Source of the DNA: Filosporella fistucella
Lineage: Eukaryota; Ascomycota; Leotiomycetes; Helotiales
Assembly: GCA_030077755.1 (NCBI GenBank)
Contig: JAQJZZ010000014.1
Location: forward strand, 434,001-498,000
Length of the DNA stretch: 64,000 nt
Reading direction: 5' to 3'
Positions within the stretch are counted from its first letter, which is position 1, and each line of letters starts with the position of its first letter. The position numbers and the translations under genes are program-made. The notes below the pieces were generated by a model that made no database searches, was not told the DNA's origin, and saw only the letters and a program-made list of their open reading frames with translations. Shown here piece after piece: positions 21,060 to 32,661 of this stretch.

Positions 21060-21909
21060 TTTATACTTTTTGGTAGACTCCCTGCTGAGCTGAGATTATA
21101 GATATGGTATTTCGCTATGCACAGAGAAAGGCTGGTGGAGCTTGTTCGAGATGGCTACCGATTATCTGCTCGTTATATAACACACTTCTACCGTTCCCCT
21201 TCCGTTCCAGCCGCATTACAAGTCTACCGAGAGCCCCGTTATGAGGCACTGAAACATTACCATGAGTCGCGCCTTCGATGAGAGTCGTCACACATATTTC
21301 GACTTCAGCGTTGATATCTTGTATCTCGATTGCCAAAAATTTCAAAATATAACACCCGGGGAAGCTTATTTTCTCTTCAGATTCTCAGTCTCACGCCCGC
21401 TGTTTCACGGAATGCACAGGGTGCGTAAAGTAGCTCTTTGTTCTTGCGTATGTAGAAGACTCGCGGAGATATACAGATGGCGCAGCATCGACCCGGAGAA
21501 ATTTGCAACGTCGAAGCAGGTTCACACTGTCATTTGCACATATCACGATCCCCTAGATGAGGCTAAGAGTATCAGTATTGTAGATCCTTCTACCCTTACG
21601 CGGTTTTGGGTGCGGAATTGGGTCACTCCGGAAATGAAAGCTCTCCTTGCCTACATGTTTCCGAAAGCAACGATTCAAATAGGCTATGCACATGAAAGAG
21701 GGACACAAGGCGAGAATGAGCGAATTTATTACGCTTTAACATGCTATGCTAATTGTTTACAGGAATTAGACACCCCGACAAGTGCGAGTATACATCATGT
21801 TACTGGGCGGACAAGTATCCATCCGATGATTGAATTCACGGATGCCACGGCGGTAAAATGCCTATGTGCATGGGTATGGGACGTCAATTTGCCGATATCA
21901 TCAAAGTAA
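21060..21909 (+). pseudogene. Decayed 2EXR-domain family gene
   Basis: From 21060 the frame reads FILFGRLPAELRL, a TAG, then IWYFAMHRERL. This is the classic start of the fungal 2EXR domain (LPxELRLKIW), with the Lys codon of the motif replaced by an amber stop. The frame continues through PAALQVYREPRYEALKHYHESR, then a shift into the next frame is needed at about 21262-21276 to continue as SRHTYFDFSVDILYLD, again the expected 2EXR continuation. From there an open frame runs to the stop at 21907-21909. No ATG precedes the LPAEL motif in frame. The nonsense codon plus frameshift make a relic likely. Reading the open part alone from ATG 21262 would give a 215-residue fragment without the domain start. 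Confidence 0.7.
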
Positions 21910-22029
21910 TGATCATAATGTAGATAATACAAGGTATAGGAGATGTAATACTACTTTGTTGCACGAAAAATTCAAAAATGTATCAGCGACTACATGATTA
22001 CGTGTTTCTAGTCGTAACCTGGAACCATC

Positions 22030-24376
22030 TTAAGAAATTGAAACAAAACCCTTCGAGATGACCAGAAAATCAGAAGCCGTACAGACACAAGAAAAGTAGC
22101 TCAAACCACAAAAATAGCTGAAGATAGCGACATAAACAGTGAACTCGTATCGAAACCTGACACTAAGTTGGGAATAGTAAACCAACGTGCTGCGCACCCA
22201 ATACCAACCATACGTTCTATTTTCTGAGATCTTAATTGCGTCTTCATTTGCAAAGCATATGCATGTTTTCAATACGATGATCTCTGTCGGTTTCGTAATC
22301 AGTTCCATTTTCGGAATTGGCCTCGGTTTTGGGACTACATAAGCCCGGCACCACTGTTCCCAGCTGGCACATTTAGAGATATGGTCCATGAACATATTAT
22401 TCTCGACTTCGAAAGGTCCCTGATAAGATGTCCATACGTAAGGAGGGTGGTCAGCATCAAGGTGTATCGTCATTCGTATTCCAGACCCCAGATCATGAAA
22501 TCTAGCTGGTTTAATGGATGCTTCGTGACTTATGTATTCTTTGAGGTCAAAAACAAGCTCCTCTACTACTGATAGCCAGCTCTGGATGCAATGTGCTGTA
22601 CAAACAGGGATGACATCGACGTATGAGGGATTGCGTATTGTGAGTTTGCCTTTCGCGTATCCACTGTAAGGATAGGAACCCACACAGTCAAGCAAAATGC
22701 CGTCTAAGATCGTGTGACCAGATGGCGTTTGATAATAGATACTTTCGCCGTGATTTAGCAGTTCGCGTAGGACAGGGACCGGGGAAATGGGTTTCGGTTG
22801 CTCATCGCAGTAGTGCTCGAGAAGTGCGTGGTACCAAGTCCATACGATTGACTGAAGTGCAGAGGGATCTAACTCGTTAGCGAGTCAAGCTAAGGGAAGT
22901 ATCTCAGAGTCCGTACTTGTGATCATTAATGTCTCGTTATGGATTAATGGAATCCTTCGTGTCTCGATGTGAGCGTTTCCCTGCAAGAGTGGTCTAAGCA
23001 GCTTCGAAGGGAGATTTTTCCTCTTCGCGAGACAAGCGCCTAAGGTAACTGAGGTTTTGGTCTGATACCCCTCGTTGATCTCGAAAAACTCTTGGTCAAG
23101 TAGCCATGATACTGAATCATCTGGAGCGTTCATAGCAGCCCAAAATACGGCAGGAATATCTTCGCTATTGACATCCATCGGGTCATTGTTTCCCCTTTCA
23201 ACAAGGACTCGTATTGTATCGAGGCATGCATGCAAGTCATTACAATGGAATCCAGAACCGTCGGGCCAGTTTCTTGCAGAAATATGGAGTGGTGTTTTCT
23301 GCAAGTCATCAAAGACGTCTGACTGAGCCCCGAACTCAATGAGGATACGGCAAAGCTCGAAGCGATGACGAGACGCAGCGTACTAAGAGCCATTAACCAA
23401 CTATTTTAAGCATTGAAATGAAGGTGCGAAAAGATCTTGTCAACTTACGTGAAGAAGAGTCCACCCTCTGTAGTCTACGTCGTGGGGTGAAGCATGTCCT
23501 TCCGCAAACAATCCCCTGACGGCACTAGTATCTCCTAACTTGCAACATTCAAATATTGGTGCCCAGCTAGGTCGCCGATAGGAAGTTTGAAGACCAAATC
23601 GGTGTATGTTCCATTCTCGACTGAAAGTCCACTGTAATTGAGGGTAAGAATCCCACCTAGGGCGAAATGCAGCTGTAAATTTTCTCAGACTCCCGCTCCT
23701 CATCGAATCTATCCTCATAGAGTATTTTGATATATGAATGCGAATAGTTCCAAAACTCACTTGAAACTCGTAAACCTTGGAATCACATTGGTTTCTAGTG
23801 AAGCCGAGTCCCTTTTCATCAGGCTTGCCTCGATTTAGCCATTCGTGCCGGGCGAGTGGAAGGACACCAGACATTGTCTTGTTCGCAACAAGTTTTGCGA
23901 GTTGGCTGAGAAAATTAGTATCAGCTGTTGAGAAAACATCTGACTTACACAGCTCGAAGACCTTGGTACATGATCAAGATAGTCTTGGCACGCTCGAGTT
24001 CACGCCAATGATTCTCCAATTCTTTCTCTTTCAAAGCCTTCCCCACACAAGCCCAACTCTTTCGAATGCCCGTCCTATTCAAACCTTGCTCTATCTTTTC
24101 CCCCGATACCTCGAGTTTCTTGATACTCAAACAGCATAAAGCTAGACATTCTTGAAGAAGCGCCGAGTTCCCAGATTCATGGATTTGATGTGCATCTTCC
24201 TTGAGGCTGAGAAGTAATGATCCTAGGATTTTCAGATGAAGCTTGATTTGCTGAACTTCTGCAGGAGCCTCTTTAATGGAATCCCAGAAGGTTTGGAGCT
24301 TTTGAATATTGGATCCAAGCTGAACCGCGAGCGAAACTATCGCAACCACACTCGAAGCTGCCGCGACTGCTTCCAT
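22030..24376 (-). CDS. STAND-type N-terminal domain plus ankyrin-repeat protein
   Basis: I assemble five exons: 24376-23949, 23905-23761, 23631-23449, 23382-22917 and 22868-22030, about 686 residues with consistent phases. The start MEAVAAASSVVAIVSLAVQLG with the following KLQTFWDSIKEAPAEVQQI helix is typical of the fungal N-terminal domain found on STAND/NLR-like proteins. After a linker, exon 3 has PIFECCKLGDTSAVRGLFAEG and VDYRGWTLLH, exon 4 has a long ankyrin stretch (AASRHRFELCRILIEFGA, KTPLHISA), and exon 5 has SGHTILDGIL. No NACHT or NB-ARC P-loop is seen. The last intron (22916-22869, 48 nt) is inferred because an in-frame TGA must be removed. Such proteins are linked to fungal self/non-self or signalling roles by family context only. 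Confidence 0.75.
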
Positions 24377-26846
24377 GTTGCTGCCTGCAGCCTTACATAC
24401 AAAATATCGGAAAATCAAAAGACAAAAAAGCTCGAAAGCCTCGGCCGTACTTCCGGCAAACATACCAACAAGGGGGAAATTTCAATTGGAATAGGTTGAA
24501 AGCATATAATAGATCAATATTGAAGAGAAAGAGAAACTCGCTGATTTGATTCTGAGGTCCAAAGAAGACCTGATGGCGTGGCTGAATACAGCCTCACTTA
24601 CCCGATACAATTTCCCAGCCATGGAAAATGTAACTAATGAGTGCATATTTCAAGAGATACTCAGCCACATCTACCTCGGATTAATAACCTACCAGCCAGA
24701 TGCCTCATTCAACGTGCTCCGTACAACTGCCTAGCAGTGTCTACCCTATCATGCATAGACACAACATCACGTGCTAGACTAACCAACAACCACACAACAC
24801 CAAGACCAGGTACCCACCACAGCATGCTGCACTGATATCCACAAGCAGAAACGCTCCATCCGATTGCAGAGCCCTAACAAACACATATGATCAAGCACGG
24901 TCTGACCCCCACCCCGAAAGCCGGGGAAGTGGTTCCCCGCCATCACAGACCACAGTTTCGTTCAATAGAAAAAAGCGATGACCATAACCAAAGAGCAGAG
25001 ACAGAAATGAACCGACTGCCTCCCGGCCAAAGCTTCCTGCGTCGAGTCCGTTCGGGAAAGAGATAAACAGAACCTTCTGTTCCAAATTCTCCTATTCGTC
25101 TGATCATCTATGTCGCGTTGCTTGTGCTGGGCCTAGAAGCAAGCTTACCAGGGTTCTCATCTCCCGTTTTCTTCTGGTCAGATGCGGGCGGGAGGCAAAG
25201 GTTAGATAGAGATGTGAGACTTGACGTTGATACATACTTCATGGCCATGCAATTTGTATGCAGCAAGGGACTTCAAGCAGATCGCTAAGTTGGTACATGC
25301 AGCCTCCCGGGAGATCAGAGTCGCTTTCTGCTTGGTGTAACCGTTGTAGGTGGGCTTGAAGCCGGAAGTGGCTTGCAGGAAAGGCGAAGAGCGTTGAGAT
25401 GAGAGCGGTGGAGGGACGTTCCATGACCGCAAAAGTTGTTTTTCTCAACGTGAAACGTTGGTGCTTCGAGGAGTTTGGGGTGAGGCAGACAGTAGGCAAG
25501 CCATATCGATTACGGCTCAGAGCACCAGTATGCTTGGTATATGGTCCGTGATCAAGGTGGCTGATGCTATCAGTATAATGGCGGGACTTCCTAAATCCCG
25601 ATTTGATGAACAACACCGCTCCACGATGCGATCAATGCGGCCAGCACTGCGGGAATGGGCGAGGTATCCATTGGTCGTTTGTAGAGAAAATGTTGTACGG
25701 AGGTACAGTCCGCTGTTAGGCCCCGCCATGCACCTAGCCGTGGTTTGCTCCCTGTCATAGATGGTTGTCATTAGCTTCAAAGGAACATGCCCAGGTTTCC
25801 GCTCAAACATGAGGCAAATGAACGAGTTCACAGTCTTGAGTAGGGTAACTGCCCGCGGCCACGTGCAGCGGAAATATAGGTAAAGTATAGCCGCAACTTG
25901 CAACGGCGTCTAACTCGTTGCACAGACCGTTAAGAGAAGGAATAGTCGCAGGAGAGCAGATTCGATGACAAGGTGGAGTTGCCAGGTTTGATAGATGACT
26001 GATATACTTGACAATCCAACAGGATACCTTGTCCTTGTGAACTTTGACGGGAGGCTCAACGGGGCGGCTCATTTGTCAGGTTTGCAGGATGGAGATGCCC
26101 TAACGGCAAGGAGGAGCAAGTGTTCGATAGCAATTGTGGAGAGATCGGCGTCTGCCGGTGGTGATTCTTCTTCGGTATCTCCAGAATCCAAGCATTCATA
26201 TCTCCCGAGATGGGCCGCTCTGTATATTGTCTCTGGTAATATATTTCTCAAAGTCTTTGGAAATAATGTATATTGTCTTTCCAACAGTTTCCACTGTATA
26301 GACACTTTGCTGTCGAGCCAGAAGCTTCGTTAAAGAATTTCCTTAACACCATATCCAAGTGCTCATAGAGATAATACCGCTCCGGTTTCGAATGTGCTGG
26401 AATTTTGGTAAAGAGGGAAACTCCTACTCCGAAGGTAAGCACCACCGCTCTACTGCTGGCGGTGTGGCAAATGCAGCATGTTGACTGAGCCAGTGAACTC
26501 CCACCCCAGATGAGCACCTGAACATTCGGTATAGTAACGGAATCCAGCAAAAGGTTCTGGCATCTGTTGGCAGCTGAACCAAAATTCCATCCTCACCTTG
26601 CACTCCAGAGAAACTTGTAGTTACAGCCCAACCGCACGGCAAGTAGCCTCTTGTTGACCGCTCGATAGTTGCTGACTCTTCCAGCTCCTTAGCGTCACCT
26701 GTTTGAAAGTGCTGCTGCATTGCATACGGAAAGGTCGACTTGCACGGCAATCGGATTCCTGGAGCACATTTGGCGTTCGACATAGAAGTAGAATACCGCA
26801 AACCTAAATCTTTACTGAAACATCTAAGCGGTGAAGTGTTACCATA
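24377..26846. other. Intergenic region of about 2.5 kb
   Basis: Only short frames on both strands, none with recognisable motifs or good splice signals. The left end should contain the STAND/ankyrin promoter and the right end the promoter of the Myb-like gene. I see no terminal repeats or transposon protein. Confidence 0.5.
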
Positions 26847-28644
26847 ATGTTTATCAACGCAAAGCCCCGATTTGTCTCGAACGGCTTCGAAACCTTTGTC
26901 CCGAACCAGAGAGTGGAGGCATTGCATCAAAGACTTGTTGAGATGACGAACAACGACGTTAACGCTTGGAGTATCTTCAGACCCGTGGTTCCTTCTACGG
27001 ATGCCTGGGATCATCACTTCGACGATTATAGCACCAACGAAAATTTCCGAGTATATACTCAAATCCACAAAGCTCGAAACTTATCTAACATGCATGTAGG
27101 TTCAGAACCTGTATGGAGGGCACTTCCACGACGTCGCAACCACTGCCCAAAACCAACAAGTCGAATTGCCGAAGACAATCTCTTACAACACTACTCCTCA
27201 AATCCAGAATCAACCTCAGCGACGGCCAGTTGTTTCCCAGCAGGCATATCAACAGCCAGTAAGTGACATGAACTGCTTTGAAAAGCCCAGCCCAATGCTG
27301 GGAAATGACTACTCGCAATGGAGTCTCGGCCGTGGCCGCGGAAGTTTTGCCGAATTTTCCAGCATTCGAAATGTACTGAAAGACTTCACTTATCAGCCTT
27401 CTGCTGATGTTAACACCACATATTCAACGTCCGGAACATCAAATTCAACTTTCAATGACGAGTTGTCGATGCTTGGGTCTTCGTCCAACTTGGGGAGAAC
27501 GAGTCCAAGTACAGTTTACAGTAACTATTTGCCATCAAGGAAATCTGTCGACCCTTACGGAGTGGGAAACTTGGATATCCACAATTCGAATAATATCGGG
27601 GTAAACAGTACATGGTGGCCTGACGAGATGAGCATGAGGACCAAAAAGATTCAAACAAACCACAGTTACGAACTTCGATCTGGCTACGACGGGCTTCCTA
27701 GATATCAAGGAGTAGTCCAGCAGCCACAATATACCGATCCATGGACCTCCAGTGGCGAGGGAAACTGGACAGCCCGATCAATTTCACCTAATACAATTTC
27801 ATCAAAAGTCCTTACACTCAATGTACCTCCAGCGCCGATGTCGTCTTCTGGTTCGAGTCAAGGTTCCATGATGGCGATGTCAGACGCAAATACTGTTGTC
27901 GCAACCGGGGAGGACACGACAGAGTTTGCTGGCACTGAAACACTTGCAGTCTTGGAGCCAGAACAACCTGTCTGTTGCTCCCGCCAAATACTTGCCAATT
28001 CTGTGCCAAATTCTCCAAGAGTCGTCCCTGTGCTACCTAGCAACGACTTCTCAAGTAAGAGTAACAGGAAGAGGTTAACCAAGATACCAAAGCCAGAGGG
28101 GCAGAGTCGCAGAAAAAGTAGCCCCCTTTACGAGCCAATACGCGCTAAACCACAACAGGCCAAGAAAGTCGAAACCAAGCCTGTAGAGCCAAATGCACCA
28201 ACATGGGCCGAGTTTCCTACATCATCTCCAACGGCACAAGCAGCACATCACCGAGATGCGAAGGACGATTTTCTAGTCAGATCAAAATTGGCGGGTATGT
28301 CATATAAGGAGATCCGTCGAGCCGGCAAATTCACAGAAGCCGAGTCAACATTGAGAGGAAGATTTCGAACACTCACGAAGCACAAAACTGCTCGGGTGAG
28401 AAAGCCGGAGTGGAGTGACAATGATGTAGGTTGTACGGTTTCTGTCCTAGCAAAGCTCACTCGTTTTTAGATCCGTCTTTTGAAGAAAGCTGTTCGAAGG
28501 TTGGCTCAAGGTTCTGATCTCTCCAAAGGTAAAGTCCCCTGGAAGCAAGTTGCCGAGTATATTGCCAACAATGGTGGTTCATACCACTTTGGCAATGCTA
28601 CTTGTCGGAAGCGATGGGATGAACTTCAGGAGAGTTCGAAATGA
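26847..28644 (+). CDS. Myb/SANT-like DNA-binding domain protein
   Basis: Three exons, 26847-27050, 27100-28425 and 28471-28644, give about 567 residues. Introns are 49 and 45 nt; the first has TATCTAAC before its acceptor. Most of the protein is low complexity, rich in Ser, Thr, Asn and Gln. The C-terminal 110 residues contain a conserved fungal arrangement: MSYKEIRRAGKFTEAESTLRGR, then RVRKPEWSDND joined across the last intron to IRLLKKAVRRL, and finally PWKQVAEYIANNGGSYHFGN with CRKRWDEL. The tryptophan spacing and helices fit a Myb/SANT-like domain, so a chromatin or transcription role is likely. Without removing the last intron the frame ends at a false stop at 28470 and loses half of the domain. 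Confidence 0.85.
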
Positions 28645-28902
28645 AACCTCGAGGTCAAATATTCGAGACACGAAGTTCAAACTACCGTCCCGAGATGAGC
28701 AACGTACTTCAGTATAAACTTCAAATCACTGCTAAGGACGAGGGATGCAGTATGGTGGGATGCAGTCCGGGGCTGATAGGGGTATGAGAAGAGACCAGCA
28801 GTCAGCTATCGTGTACGATATTTTGTCTAGAAGAATTGTGGTTGTTTGCATGTTGGTATGTTGTGTATGGTTGTCATGTGATAGAGAAAGAAACCTAAGA
28901 GG

Positions 28903-29899
28903 TTATAGACGTTCGTCATGCTCAATATTTGCAGGAGGCGTTCCAATTGCTCGAAGAATTTTTGCCAGCTTTGTCTCATCCTCCCTCAAAGCATCCCATT
29001 CTTTTTCGCTCTTTACAAGCAAGGTTCCACCCAGAAGGGTACCGTTCAATGAGACTGGCCCGATCGTGCGACCCTCTTGGTCTGAGATTTTCATCCCTTC
29101 TGATACCCGTGAACATAAGACAATGCCTCGATCTGTCATACCAAGGTTGTAGCTGATTGGAGATTCTGTCCCAAGTGATGGGATTGGGACTTTCGCCATG
29201 CGACAAGCTTGCTCATAAAGGCTCAAGTAGACGTCATGAATCTGTTTCGGGGAAGGTCTCGGTGGATACGGTGACGAAAAGTATGTGAATGGAAGTCCAA
29301 TCTTTGAGTTCTGCACCAGTACGTCTGACAAGACATTCCAAGAGGACCCTTCCTCCATCCCGCTGCGCATTGACTGGACAGGTAGGAATTGAAGATGCCG
29401 ATGTGGCTGACTTGCACCAGAATGTTCCCCGCTATTGAAGAAGCCAAACAGTTCCTCCCCGGTCTCACGATAGGCCTTGAGACATTGGTATGCTGCCTCA
29501 AGATCTTCTTCTTCTAAGAGATCTGTTTGCTTCTTGAACTCTTTGGTGGCAAGTATGAAGTGATCCGGTATTACAGGGAATTTGTTAAGAACAAGGAAAT
29601 AAGCCGGGGAGATATCGGCGATGAATAGACCCTTTGGCGGGGTCTCAAATGGATCAAAAGGTTTAGAGTTAGCAGCCTTGCTTGATTTTGGCTTATTTGC
29701 CAGAGCTGGAGAGTAACGGAGCTGGAACTGCGGAGTATTAGATCTTTGGGTTGCTTTAAGCTGGGCGGGGTAGAGTTACAGGAATACCATCGCATTGAAG
29801 GATTGAGACTCGAGTTTGATAGAAAGTCAGATCTTTCGTTTCTTGAGCTGACTTGAACTTTTGGCGAACCAGTGTTGGCAGGTTGCGAAGAGAAGCCAT
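28903..29899 (-). CDS. APA2: Diadenosine tetraphosphate (Ap4A) phosphorylase / ATP adenylyltransferase
   Basis: The enzyme converts Ap4A and phosphate to ATP and ADP and can run in the adenylyltransferase direction. Exons are 29899-29780 and 29727-28903 with a 52-nt intron (GTAACT...CGCAG), total 314 residues. The join yields the conserved GIPFQLRYSPALANKP. Further motifs are PFDPFETPPKGLFI, LVLNKFPVIPDHFILATKEF and the HIT-superfamily H-x-H-x-Q site (H149, H151, Q153) in SGASQPHRHLQFLPV. The C-terminal domain has SYNLGMTDRGIVLCSR and the ATP adenylyltransferase ending. Length agrees with fungal Apa1/Apa2. The ATG at 29899 is chosen because MASLRNLPTLVRQKF fits the family N-terminus. Confidence 0.93.
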
Positions 29900-30965
29900 A
29901 TTGTGTTGTGACAACTTCGATGGTGAGGGTTGAGCAAATGGAGAAATGTTAATGTAGTTCACAGCCTCGCGAGGTTGGTTCTAGGTCCAGTCATGTGATC
30001 CAGCCTTCCTCCCCTGGCCTTGCCTGCCTTCTGCATGCTCCATGTAAGGTAAGCCATGATCTTTGGTACATTTATCAGGAGATTTAGGAACTATTATTAG
30101 CTCTAGTTATAGATTTTCATAGAGTCCTTTTTTGCACAATTTTGGGAATCCCCTCGTGTCAGCTCCGACACACCACCATCTTACTTTTATTTGCCACAAA
30201 ATTGCGATTTCTAGCTTTATGTGCTATTTCAAATTCTTCAGAACACACGAACCAAAAGTGCTTGTGTAACCAAGATTGTGGCATTCATGTTGTGCCCTTC
30301 TATAGTGATTAGAATAATCTATTACAATGCTCTCGAGCACCAGCCAAGTCACCTTCATGCAACTATCCTTCGAATGTCATACGACATATTAAAGGAAGTG
30401 GTTCTGTACCACCCTGGTCTTCTCATTCCTCGTTCCCGGCTCGAGTCCGTAGTAATGACAGATAGAGGCGGATGAAATGTATGAATCCGTCTGGAGGACA
30501 CAGGCTTAAGGTACTTGGATACTTGCAAAAAGGAACGTACTGTAGAAAGAGATAATTAAGAAAGTAACGCGGGGTAGAGAAATGGAAAAAAGCCTGTTCC
30601 TCGGATTGCTTCTGGATACTAGGAGTTTGAATTGTGAATTAGCAGAGGGGGAACACTCTTCGACTTCATTAACCCAGATCTGAAGCAAAAGCAAGAAAAC
30701 ACATCGCCCACGAGATTTTGCAGATACCACATCTATTATGCCCCATACTGTAGCATATTCCAACAACTGTAGCCCATTCCTAGCCAGAGTATGGAAAGCC
30801 AACGAAACGAGATGGTATAACAACAACACAACGTCTGTGTTTCTCAGACAAGAAAAACGCCAATTGCATGCCCAAATAATACCGAATTCAAACTATTCCA
30901 TCCCCATTCATCATAACATAAACCATCCAACTAGTATCGTGTTTCGTATTTCGCAATTCCTATGC
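29900..30965. other. Intergenic region of about 1.1 kb
   Basis: It contains the promoter of the Ap4A phosphorylase gene and the 3' side of the small gene at 31 kb. No supported gene. Confidence 0.5.
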
Positions 30966-31395
30966 TCAAGCAACGGCGACCTTCTCTGAATCCTCCAAGC
31001 GCACCTTCTCGTTGCTGACGCTCTTGGTCCTGTCCCTCATCACAGCATCTTGCCCACCCATTCTTCTTCCTAAAGCCCTTTCCAGCTTGGCTCCAAGTGC
31101 GAGCTTGCTCAAATGCTCCGACTTCTCTGGTGTTGGAACGAATCGCTGCTGGCCCAACTTCTTGTTCTCTAACTTCTCGAGTCCATCTTCGATATCTTTG
31201 ATTTCCTGCTGAGCGGACGCTGACGACAGCGATGTTTGGAATGTGTTGGCGAGGGAGGGAGCTGCGCTGTAGCTGCTGAAGCGGGCAGAGGCACGTTGGG
31301 ATGCGAGCTGGGAGGTGGAAGACATTGTTAGCTTGCCATGTGCAGAGATGGGATGACAAGAGGTTTTAATCACGGAGACTCACGCTTGGTGCCAT
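30966..31395 (-). CDS. Small uncharacterised two-exon protein
   Basis: My preferred model has a 12-nt first coding exon, 31395-31384 (MAPS), a 76-nt intron (GTGAGT, AGCTAAC branch, CCCAG) and exon 31307-30966, for about 117 residues. The N-terminus is basic and Ser/Ala-rich (LASQRASARFSSYSAAPSL) and could be a mitochondrial presequence. The rest is charged and helical, with IEDGLEKLENKKLGQQRF and LSKLALGAKLERALGRRMG. An alternative is an unspliced start at ATG 31325 that adds MSSTSQ. The protein is not recognised. The basic, acid-free N-terminus is visible; the mitochondrial location is inference. Confidence 0.65.
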
Positions 31396-32661
31396 TATCG
31401 GGCGAGAAGATTCCAAGGAGGCTCCCATGGTGGTGTTTCAGATTCTCTCACGGTACTGGGATTATTTGTAGTGTGACCGAGACTAGGAGTTGAAAATATT
31501 GCCTGTAGACTTGATTGCACCTTGACAGTGATACGGAAGGAGAAAGGATGGGTTATCGTGAAGTGACGGAGGGAAGCTTGGTCTAGTGTGTTTGAGTGGA
31601 TATTGGTGTTGGCGGAGATGTTTTGGTTGCCACGAGGCGAGGTCTCAATCTCAAACAGGAGGTTCCTTCTCGAAGGTGGGTCGAAGAAGCTCAAGCCTGG
31701 GATATTGTATGCTGATCCTAACTTTTCCTGACCTTTTTCTTTGTGTTTAAGTTGTCGCTGTTGCTTCCGGTGAGCAGAGGAGTCAAATAGAACGCTATGA
31801 TCTGACACGAGGAGCTGATGCTTTATGGGAATTGAGAGTTCGGAGCTGATATCGCCAGCACCCCAGACAATAAGTATGATGAGGAAAGGTAAGGTACGGT
31901 AGGATTGCTGTCAGATCCTAGGAGTTTTCAGGAGAGAAAGGATGATCACTTCGACATTCAGGACGAGGTCCGAGGCACTTGCTTCCTGTTCAGCGAAAAT
32001 AGGATGATGCGAGGTCAGAGTCGTACTTGTAGGGCGGGGAAGTTTCAATTAGGGGAACTTCCAGCTGCTGGACTGCGACGGCTGGAAGAGTGACGGACGA
32101 TTTGGTTTTGTTTATTCCGGGAAGCTAGGTACAGTACAACGCTGTCTCAGCGGTTCGGCCGCCTGAAAGTGGTCCCAAAGAAAAGCTTCAGCACGTGGCA
32201 GTCAGCCAAACCGTAGATGCATATTTGAGGACTGGAACGTGGCAACCAGGAACATTTGACCTGCCATTCCGTTCCATTTAAGTTTGCGGTTGTGGTTACA
32301 GTTAAGTTGCTCTATGCAATTATCCAAAGCGGTATTGTACTGCAACAATTATCTTGCGCCACGGAGAAGATCTTCGCAGGACCAATTTGCGGAAAGATTT
32401 ATTGTCGAAGTAGATCGGCTGATACTATAATCATTGTGTTATCTGATCGTATCTGGCCCCTTTGTTGCGTCCTTGCAGCACAGCATGAATCATGGTTGTG
32501 CACGTAGGTAGTGTGGTAACAACTCGTACCTACCAAATCAAAATTCGGATATCACGCATAAACAGATTTTCTTCTACCACAACTTCTCGTTTTCGATCAA
32601 CGTAACACACATTTGGGTACCGCGCCAGTTCCCATTGTGCTAATCCGGTGTCACCTCCACA
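31396..32661. promoter_or_regulatory. Divergent promoter region of about 1.3 kb
   Basis: It separates the small protein gene (-) from the TPR protein gene (+). A 137-codon frame on the minus strand at 31395-31808 opens here, but it sits directly upstream of the likely ATG and looks like 5' leader sequence. No other gene is supported. Confidence 0.45.

Noticed and set aside
24895..24945. Short GC hairpin (CCCCG...CGGGG)
   Set aside because: Stem of about five pairs with no neighbouring element; expected by chance.
26424..27068. 214-codon minus-strand frame overlapping the start of the Myb-like gene
   Set aside because: Opposes a well-supported exon and shows no protein-like pattern.
30400..30480. 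A CCCGGCTCGAGTCCG stretch resembling a tRNA T-arm
   Set aside because: No matching acceptor, D-arm or anticodon arm could be folded around it.
31395..31808. 137-codon minus-strand frame in the divergent region
   Set aside because: It ends where the small gene's probable ATG lies and reads like 5' leader sequence; no motif or codon bias.
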